Shown: one piece after another, positions 58,243-64,000 of the stretch
How the letters are laid out: the number at the start of each line of letters is the position of its first letter
Position numbering within the stretch: position 1 is the first letter of the stretch
Translations under genes and position numbers: made by a program
DNA from: Desulfoluna spongiiphila
Lineage (GTDB): Bacteria; Desulfobacterota; Desulfobacteria; Desulfobacterales; Desulfolunaceae
Assembly (NCBI RefSeq): GCF_900101345.1
Contig: NZ_FMUX01000015.1
Location: 62,001-126,000 of the forward strand
Direction: 5' to 3'
Length of the DNA stretch: 64,000 nucleotides
Notes under the pieces: generated by a model
Told to the model about the DNA's origin: nothing
Databases searched by the model: none
Seen by the model: only the letters and a program-made list of their open reading frames with translations

Positions 58243-60369
58243 ATGAATTCAGACTCTTTTCACAACGCCACATTCACCCCCGAAGCCATGGACGAGGTCA
58301 TCGAACACCTCGGCTACTCCAGGCACTCCCGAAACATGGCGTACCTCAAGGCCCTCCTCGCCCATGCCGGCACAGAGGAAGGGTACGGCTCCCAGCCCAT
58401 GGACTCAGACCGCCTTGTCCAAGCCATCTGGAATACCGAAGATCCCGGGCAGCTTCGGTCCAGGCGCAAGAACCTCAGCACCATCCGCTCCTCCGTAAAC
58501 AGGGATTTATCCCGCCTTTATAAAGACGGAAACAACCCGGAAGGCGTCACCATTTCACCGGAACACGCCCTGGTTGTATCCCAGGAGGCCAAGGAAGCCC
58601 TGTACGCGCCCTTTGCAAACCACTTTACCAACGCAAACAGCCCGGAAATCGAAAAGGCCAGCGCCCTGCTGGACGCCCTGGCCGAGATGGCCGAAAAGGG
58701 CGGCCCCCTGCTCGACAGCACGGAAGGCCTCGCGGAAAAGCTGAAACGTGCGGTAAAAGCCTTGGAAAAAGGCGGCGCGTTACCCGAGCTTGAAGAAAAA
58801 GAGGCCCCTGAAGAGGTCTCCGATGAGGAGATCGAAGAAGTTGAGGAAGCCGAGGACGAGGAGACCGAGATCCTCGATGAAGAGGATGAGCTTGAAGAAC
58901 TCCCCGAAGAAGAGTTTGAAGAGGTCGAGGAGGATGAAGGCGAAGAACTCGACATCCTCGATGAAGAAGATGAGCTGGAGGAGATCCCCGACGAGGAGTT
59001 CGAAGAGGTCGAGGAGGACGAAGACGAAGAACTCGACATCCTCGATGAAGAAGATGAGCTTGAGGAGATCCCTGACGAGGAGTTCGAAGAGGTCGAGGAG
59101 GACGAAGATAAAGAGCTCGACATCCTGGATGAAGGGGATGAACTTGAGGAGATCCCTGACGAGGAGTTCGAAGAGGTCGAGGAGGACGAAGATGAAGAGC
59201 TTGACATCCTGGATGAAGAGGATGACCTCGAAGAGATCCCCGAAGACGACATCGAAGAAATGGAGGAAGCAGAAGATGACGAGCTCGACATCGTAGATGA
59301 AGACGAGGACCTCGAAGAGATCCCCGAAGACGACATCGAAGAGGTGGAGGAAGCCGAGGATGATGAGCTCGACATCGTAGATGAAGACGAGGACCTCGAA
59401 GAGATCCCCGAAGACGACATCGAAGAGGTGGAGGAGGCAGAAGACGACGAGCTCGACATCATAGATGATGACGAGGACCTTGAAGAAATCTCCGACGATG
59501 ACATCGAAGAGGTGGAGGACGTGGAGGATGAGGACCTCGAAGACACCTCACCATGGGCCGCCGATGAAGATCCCGACGCCATGCAGGAACGCGCCGACCG
59601 GTTTGATGCGCTGCTCAACGAATCCGAACGGTATTACAACCGCTATATCCACATCCCCACCGGGCGCTACCCCGCCTTGGACCCGGTAACCGGCGAAGAG
59701 ACCCTTGCTGACTTAGAGGAGTTCCTTGCGGGTAAATACCCTGTCACCAACGCCCTTTTTGAAGTGTTCATCGGTCGCACCGGCTACAAGACAACTGCGG
59801 AAGAGCGGGGCTTCGGCGCGGTGTACGAACCGCGCCTGACCCGGCAGTCCCGAGGCAAGGGCATCAGCCTCTCCACAAGCAAAGGGCTGCGCCTCATTCG
59901 CGGGGCCAACTGGTACAAGCCCTCCGGGGCACGGTCATCGGTACACACCAGCGCCCACCACCCGGTGGTCCAGGTGAGCTACGAAGACGCCATGGCCTTT
60001 GCGTCGTGGTCCGGCAAACGGCTCCCGACCCTGGCTCAGTGGCTTGCCACAGGGGGACGCACAGCCACCCCCTACCCCTGGGGAGATGCCTGGGGCAGTC
60101 ACCTCTGCAACACCGAAGAGGTGGGGGCCGGCGGCACCCTTCCCGTGGACACCTTCCCCAAGGGCGCCAGCCCCTTCGACGTCTACGACCTCATGGGCAA
60201 CACCATGGAGTGGGTCAGCGACCTGCTCCCTGAAAAAGGGGGAGAGCCTGTCAAGACGGCCGTGGGAGGCAGCTTCCTGTCCGACCGAACCTTGACGCGC
60301 CAGCAGTTACAGATCTTAGACACCCGGTTTTCATCCAATGTCCTGGGCTTTCGCTGTGTCGGATGGTAG
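58243..60369 (+). CDS. Acidic-repeat protein with formylglycine-enzyme-like (SUMF1) domain
   Basis: 708 residues from ATG 58243; the frame is open further upstream but through repeats, and no strong ribosome site is present. Residues 1-180 are helical. Residues about 185-440 are nine imperfect copies of a 28-residue unit made almost only of Glu, Asp, Leu and Ile (EELDILDEEDELEEIPDEEF). Residues about 458-708 form an FGE-sulfatase/SUMF1-like fold: GKYPVTNALFEVFIGRTGY, HHPVVQVSYEDAMAFASWSG, RLPTLAQWLATGG, VYDLMGNTMEWVSDLL and VGGSFLSD. The paired Cys used by true formylglycine enzymes is not evident, so a structural or binding role is likely. Confidence 0.8.
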   Translation: MNSDSFHNATFTPEAMDEVIEHLGYSRHSRNMAYLKALLAHAGTEEGYGSQPMDSDRLVQAIWNTEDPGQLRSRRKNLSTIRSSVNRDLSRLYKDGNNPEGVTISPEHALVVSQEAKEALYAPFANHFTNANSPEIEKASALLDALAEMAEKGGPLLDSTEGLAEKLKRAVKALEKGGALPELEEKEAPEEVSDEEIEEVEEAEDEETEILDEEDELEELPEEEFEEVEEDEGEELDILDEEDELEEIPDEEFEEVEEDEDEELDILDEEDELEEIPDEEFEEVEEDEDKELDILDEGDELEEIPDEEFEEVEEDEDEELDILDEEDDLEEIPEDDIEEMEEAEDDELDIVDEDEDLEEIPEDDIEEVEEAEDDELDIVDEDEDLEEIPEDDIEEVEEAEDDELDIIDDDEDLEEISDDDIEEVEDVEDEDLEDTSPWAADEDPDAMQERADRFDALLNESERYYNRYIHIPTGRYPALDPVTGEETLADLEEFLAGKYPVTNALFEVFIGRTGYKTTAEERGFGAVYEPRLTRQSRGKGISLSTSKGLRLIRGANWYKPSGARSSVHTSAHHPVVQVSYEDAMAFASWSGKRLPTLAQWLATGGRTATPYPWGDAWGSHLCNTEEVGAGGTLPVDTFPKGASPFDVYDLMGNTMEWVSDLLPEKGGEPVKTAVGGSFLSDRTLTRQQLQILDTRFSSNVLGFRCVGW

Positions 60370-60453
60370 ATCTCGACACAGGGCTTCCGGCAATGGTATG
60401 GTTACACGAACTATATCAGCGACACCTAAGTGAATGATGCGAAGGAGACACCT

Positions 60454-61569
60454 GTGAACGACATCTATCGGAAACGACTCGATACACTTCAAGACACTTT
60501 GAGCCGCAACGGCTTTGACGCCTGCCTCATCATGCAGGAAGAAAATAGAAGGTACTTAAGCGGCTTCACCGGAGAGGACAACAGCGTGGACGAATCCGCC
60601 GGTGCCCTTCTCATCGGGCCCAAGGGGCTCATCCTGGCCACCGACTCCCGCTTTGAACTCCATGCCATCCATGAGGCTCCTCTTTTTGACGTCCATGTGT
60701 ACAAAACCGGCCTGGACAAAGACCTCCCCGAGCTCCTTGACCGTGTGGGTGCCAGCCGTGTCGCCTTTGAAGAGACCCGGGTCTCCGTGGGTCGGTTCAA
60801 CGCCTTTGCCGCCGCCCTGAAAAAAAGCGGGTCCACAGCAGAGCTGGTGGCCCACGAAGACATGACCGCTCCCATGCGTGCCATAAAAAGCGCCGATGAA
60901 ATACAGACCATGCGGGAGGCCCTGGCCATCGCAGAGGCCGCGTTTTCGGCCGTAAAAGCCAACCTGACCCCGGGCCTTACTGAAAAAGCCATCGCCTGGG
61001 AGATGGAAAAAGAGATGAGAAGCCGCGGTGCCGATGGCCTTTCGTTTCCAACCATTGTCGCCTCAGGCCCCAACGCCGCCCTTCCCCACGCCGTCCCCGG
61101 AGATCGGAAGGTGGCCCCTGGAGAACCCCTGCTCATCGATTGGGGATCCCGGTACAACGGATACTGCAGCGACTCCACCCGCACGGTTGTCCTGGGGAGC
61201 CCCTGCGATACCTTTAAACGCGTCTTCGATACCCTCTTTGAGGCCCAGGCCCGAGCCATCGACGCCATCTGCGACGGTGCCAGCGGCAAAACCGTGGACG
61301 CCGTGGCCCGAGGGTTCATTGAACAGACCTTCCCCGACGGCTTCGGCCATGGCCTGGGACACGGCGTTGGCCTTGAGATCCATGAGGCACCCCGCCTGAG
61401 CTATCTCAAGGATCACACCCTCAAAGCAGGGATGGTGGTCACCGTGGAACCCGGCATCTACCTCCCCGAATGGGGGGGCATCCGCCTGGAAAACATGGTC
61501 CTTGTTACGGAAAACGGAGCCGAGGTCCTCAACACCCTGGACTACCGAGACCACATCGTAGCGATTTAA
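60454..61569 (+). CDS. Xaa-Pro aminopeptidase family protein (M24)
   Basis: 371 residues. Pita-bread metallopeptidase that removes residues before proline. An N-terminal creatinase-like domain (YLSGFTGEDNSVDESAGALL) precedes the catalytic part: LIDWGSRYNGYCSDSTRT near residue 228 gives two Asp ligands, GHGLGHGVGLEIHEAP near 299 the His, and VTVEPGIYLPEWGGIRLENM near 330 the two Glu. GTG 60454 with GAAGGAG 6 nt upstream is the best start; another GTG lies eight codons earlier. Confidence 0.92.
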   Translation: MNDIYRKRLDTLQDTLSRNGFDACLIMQEENRRYLSGFTGEDNSVDESAGALLIGPKGLILATDSRFELHAIHEAPLFDVHVYKTGLDKDLPELLDRVGASRVAFEETRVSVGRFNAFAAALKKSGSTAELVAHEDMTAPMRAIKSADEIQTMREALAIAEAAFSAVKANLTPGLTEKAIAWEMEKEMRSRGADGLSFPTIVASGPNAALPHAVPGDRKVAPGEPLLIDWGSRYNGYCSDSTRTVVLGSPCDTFKRVFDTLFEAQARAIDAICDGASGKTVDAVARGFIEQTFPDGFGHGLGHGVGLEIHEAPRLSYLKDHTLKAGMVVTVEPGIYLPEWGGIRLENMVLVTENGAEVLNTLDYRDHIVAI

Positions 61570-61657
61570 AATCAGGCCTGCCGGGGCCAGGAGATCATCC
61601 TCCCCTGCCCCGGCACCCATCACCTATAACCTGACGTCCCTATTATCTGATTTTTCC

Positions 61658-62557
61658 ATGCCCCCTCTCCTCAACCAACACATCGACCAATTCATCACCC
61701 ACCTTCGTGTGGAGCGAGGCCTGGCGGACCTGAGTGTCGAGGCCTATGCATCGGACCTGTCCCGATACGCAGATTTCCTGGAAGAAAACGGCATGCAGGA
61801 GGCCACCGAGGACGACACCTACGCCATCTTAAAACACATGATCGGCTTACGGGGTGAGGGCCTGGGCGCCCGTTCCAGGGCGCGGCACCTAGTGTCCATC
61901 CGCTCCTTTTATCGGTTCCTTGCCGAGGAGAAGGTCCTTGCCAGCGATCCGTCGAGCCTCATCGAGTTTCCCAAAACAGGCCTCAAACTGCCCGACACCC
62001 TCTCGATCCCGGAGGTTGAAAAGCTCCTGGACGCCCCGGAGACCACAACGGCCCGCGGCATGCGGGACGCCGCCATGATCGAGCTGCTCTACGCGGCAGG
62101 GCTCAGGGTCTCGGAGCTCATTCATCTCACCCTCAACGACATCAACCTGGAGGCCGGTTTTGTGCGCGTCTTCGGCAAAGGGGCCAAAGAACGCGTTGTG
62201 CCCATGGGGCAATACGCCATGGACAAACTGCGGACCTATCTCACGACGGCCCGCCCCCTGCTTTTGAAACACCACACAAGCAGCACCCTGTTCGTGGCCC
62301 GTGCCGGCAAGCCCATGACCCGTCAGGGATTCTGGAAGCTGCTGAACAAGTACACCGCACTGGCAGGCCTGACGGGCCGCATCAGCCCACACACCCTGCG
62401 CCACTCCTTTGCGACACACCTTCTTATGGGGGGCGCCGACCTGCGCGTGGTGCAGGTCATGCTCGGGCACACAGACATCTCCACCACGCAAATTTACACC
62501 CATATCACCGGAGACCACCTCCGGACCATGCACCGAACCTGTCACCCGAGAGGGTAA
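61658..62557 (+). CDS. xerD: Tyrosine recombinase XerD
   Basis: 299 residues, the normal length. Core-binding SAM-like domain (FITHLRVERGLADLSVEAYA), then the catalytic domain with the full set of residues: Arg in LLYAAGLRVSELIHL (~150), Lys in GKGAKERVVPMG (~174), HxxR in HTLRHSFATHLLMGG (~246), His in LGHTDISTTQIY (~270) and the nucleophile Tyr (~279). The normal length and housekeeping surroundings argue for the chromosome dimer resolvase rather than an integrase. No attachment site is visible nearby. No ribosome site is evident. Confidence 0.92.
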   Translation: MPPLLNQHIDQFITHLRVERGLADLSVEAYASDLSRYADFLEENGMQEATEDDTYAILKHMIGLRGEGLGARSRARHLVSIRSFYRFLAEEKVLASDPSSLIEFPKTGLKLPDTLSIPEVEKLLDAPETTTARGMRDAAMIELLYAAGLRVSELIHLTLNDINLEAGFVRVFGKGAKERVVPMGQYAMDKLRTYLTTARPLLLKHHTSSTLFVARAGKPMTRQGFWKLLNKYTALAGLTGRISPHTLRHSFATHLLMGGADLRVVQVMLGHTDISTTQIYTHITGDHLRTMHRTCHPRG

Positions 62558-62578
62558 GCAACTGTTCAGCTTTAAAAT

Positions 62579-62672
62579 ACAGCCTCCGGCGGCAAGGTGG
62601 GGGCACCTTGAAGCCCTATGGCGAATACATGGAGTCAGTCGTTTCACATACGCTTTCAGGGCATTCGCGTGA
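62579..62672. repeat. Family A long-loop variant, inverted
   Basis: GCCTCCGGCGG, CAAGGTGGGGGCACCTTG, then GGCGAATAC and GGCATTCGCG arms around a long loop. Inverse of 57890-57973. Confidence 0.7.
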
Positions 62673-62775
62673 TGTGTGACATCTGGCACCCGTTTTTGCT
62701 GGAGAGGCCCATTCCATACTTCAGGAAACACGATAGCAGGTATTTGGAATTCGTTTGACTTTAACCGGAATAACT

Positions 62776-62947
62776 CCGGCGGCAAGGTGTGCCACCTCCT
62801 TGAAAGCTGGTTCCAAATGCGCTTTCCCCTTCGTTCCTCAGAAAAAATCACATCCGCCTTTAAAGTAGAATTCATTCAAAAAGATTTTTTAAAACCTGTT
62901 TGTTAAACTTTTTAAAAGTTTAGCCCCCGGCAGGGCCGCCGGAGGCA
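62776..62947. repeat. Family A plus inverted family B repeat
   Basis: TCCGGCGG, CAAGGTGTGCCACCTCCTTG (a 3-base insertion), CAAATGCGCTTTCCCC with TTCGTTCCTCAGAAAAAATC, then TTAAACTTTTTAAAAGTTTA and GCCCCCGGCAGGGCCGCCGG. Confidence 0.75.
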
Positions 62948-63274
62948 TAAGCTGAATAGTTACGAGGGTAAAAACCTTTACAGACGGTGACCGCGCCTTT
63001 ATGATTAAAACATGGTTTTGTTGATCAGGGTCAACACCATCGCAGCTGCAACGTCCCTGCCTTGCTTTTCCTGCGATACCTTCACCCCGGGGTGTCCCCG
63101 CATCTGGCCCGACGCAAGCCCTTGTACCCGGGATGTTTTCACACAATCCCCCCGGCAACTTTTTTATCAATGGGTCCGGGTGATTCGCCCGAAGGTCCCC
63201 CGCGTTGTTGATGCGCAATCAAACAGGACGGCGGACAAGGCACGAATCGTTCGGCAAGCAATAGATGTGATCGC

Positions 63275-63766
63275 ATGAAAAGCAATAAACGCACCGACTC
63301 GCCAGGGGTCATGAAAAGCCTCTTTATGGTCTACCTGATTCTGGGCGGCCACATTCTCCTCATCGTAGCCCTCTGCTTTTTTGTCCTCTTCTTCCGAGGC
63401 CTCGTCAATTACCTGCCCTGGATTTTCCTGGGAGGGGTCAGCCTCATCGGGCTGACGGCCTATTTCATTTACAAGCGCATGAAGACCGAAGGCAAAGCGC
63501 TCCGGGAGATCCTCGCCCTGCCCATGCTCCAAGGCAAGACCGTGGAGATCAGTGTGCTCGGAGGGCTCGCATCCGTTCGGGTTGAGGACCCGAATGCTCA
63601 GCAGCCCCTGTCCATCGACGCGGGTCCCCGTGCCCAGGCGCCCCCCATCCATGCCCTTCCCCCGTCCAGCCATGTGACCGAGCTTCTGGAGCTGGCCCAC
63701 CTGCTGGACAACAACCTCATCACCCTGGATGAGTACAACAAGGCCAAAAAGAAAATCATCAACTGA
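63275..63766 (+). CDS. Small membrane protein with C-terminal SHOCT-like domain
   Basis: 163 residues. Two membrane helices (SLFMVYLILGGHILLIVALC near residue 15, WIFLGGVSLIGLTAYFIY near 49) are followed by a Pro/Ala-rich linker. The C-terminal segment ELLELAHLLDNNLITLDEYN plus KAKKKII resembles SHOCT domains, short helical modules often found at the ends of membrane or oligomeric proteins. Function unknown. Confidence 0.7.
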   Translation: MKSNKRTDSPGVMKSLFMVYLILGGHILLIVALCFFVLFFRGLVNYLPWIFLGGVSLIGLTAYFIYKRMKTEGKALREILALPMLQGKTVEISVLGGLASVRVEDPNAQQPLSIDAGPRAQAPPIHALPPSSHVTELLELAHLLDNNLITLDEYNKAKKKIIN

Positions 63767-63788
63767 GCCTCTCCTTTTCACGCAAAAT

Positions 63789-63827
63789 AAAACCCCGACC
63801 CACACGGTGTGTGAATCGGGGTTTTTT
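63789..63827. terminator. Bidirectional terminator
   Basis: AAAACCCCGA and TCGGGGTTTT form a stem with an inner CACAC/GTGTG helix. T tract on both strands. Separates the convergent SHOCT-type gene and galE. Confidence 0.88.
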
Positions 63828-63853
63828 ATGGTCTTTTGCGTACTATGACGTCC

Positions 63854-64000
63854 TTATCCAGGGTACCCGTCGGGGTTTTCCGACTGCCATTTCCAGGCAT
63901 CCCGGCACATGGCCTCCACCCCTTTTTCAGCGCGCCAGCCAATCTCATTCCAGGCTTTGTCCGGAGAGGCGTAACAGACCGCGATATCCCCCGGGCGCCT
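63854..64000 (-). CDS. galE: UDP-glucose 4-epimerase, C-terminal end (partial)
   Basis: The last 48 codons and stop of a gene entering from the right edge. RRPGDIAVCYASPDKAWNEI followed by GWRAEKGVEAMCRDAWKWQ and ENPDGYPG is the typical end of GalE, where RRPGD and the DAWKWQ-NPxGY tail are family hallmarks. Catalytic residues lie outside the window. Confidence 0.88.
   Translation of the reverse strand, partial: RRPGDIAVCYASPDKAWNEIGWRAEKGVEAMCRDAWKWQSENPDGYPG

Larger units (their letters stand above)
62558..63274. other. Repeat-bearing gap after xerD
   Basis: Holds repeats at 62579-62672, 62776-62857 and 62897-62947. From 62948 to 63274 no gene, terminator or clear promoter is seen. Confidence 0.6.

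Noticed and set aside
58518..59618. 366-codon serine-only minus frame
   Set aside because: Direct complement of the GAG/GAC-rich acidic repeats.
61579..61615. Terminator after the aminopeptidase gene
   Set aside because: TGCCGGGGC/GCCCCGGCA forms a strong stem, but no T tract follows on either strand.
61658..62557. Phage or island integrase
   Set aside because: Length, motif set and housekeeping context fit XerD; no attachment site or mobile genes are next to it.

Overview
The window looks like chromosomal DNA of an anaerobic Desulfobacterota (deltaproteobacterial) bacterium, possibly a marine Desulfoluna-like sulfate reducer. This rests on inference: a complete lysine-to-butyrate fermentation cluster, a complete futalosine menaquinone pathway, a def-fmt-rsmB-PASTA-rpe housekeeping block, moderately high GC and very many palindromic intergenic repeats. 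No rRNA gene or other hard taxonomic marker is present.

Layout. 1-6.1 kb: a minus-strand type I restriction-modification locus (hsdM-hsdS, then hsdR cut by the left edge). 6.1-10.4 kb: a repeat-filled gap with a candidate small ORF and structured RNA, a 92-residue protein, then an RtcB ligase gene overlapping a PrfH release-factor-like gene; a short upstream ORF overlaps the rtcB start. 11-20 kb: a lipoprotein, a membrane LuxR-type regulator, and an unrecognised minus-strand operon (beta-propeller protein, 1361-residue OmpA-like protein, and a downstream ORF that one base in a T8 tract would fuse to it). 20.9-34.2 kb: lysine fermentation. atoDA runs left and a TetR gene plus kdd-kamA-kamB-kamC-kamD-kamE-kal-kce-nhaC run right, with matching 16-bp palindromes at both divergent promoters. 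34.3-40.3 kb: small genes (MazG-like, two tandem tRNA-Leu, an outer-membrane-type protein, two GNATs, a lipoprotein, an EamA exporter). 40.6-45.8 kb: def-fmt, rsmB, PASTA protein, rpe. 45.9-54.2 kb: aroQ, TetR, mqnB and mqnD on plus; mqnA and the mqnE-mqnC-deaminase operon on minus, with a tandem palindrome at the mqnE promoter. 54.5-57.5 kb: a thioesterase and a ParA-like/unknown/zinc-ribbon operon. 58.2-64 kb: an acidic-repeat protein with a formylglycine-enzyme-like domain, an aminopeptidase P family protein, XerD, a SHOCT-type membrane protein and the 3' end of a probable galE.

How the genes work together. The lysine genes give lysine, beta-lysine, 3,5-diaminohexanoate, 5-amino-3-oxohexanoate, 3-aminobutyryl-CoA plus acetoacetate, and crotonyl-CoA; AtoDA then moves CoA between butyryl-CoA and acetoacetate. 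The mqn genes supply all six steps from chorismate to 1,4-dihydroxy-6-naphthoate, and aroQ feeds chorismate synthesis. RtcB and PrfH fit a ribosome or RNA damage repair pair.

Almost every gap between transcription units, and two gaps inside the lysine operon, holds dispersed palindromic repeats of several families (called A-F here). In family A the loop core is conserved while the stem sequence differs from copy to copy and still pairs with itself, which is the most unusual sequence-level pattern in the window.
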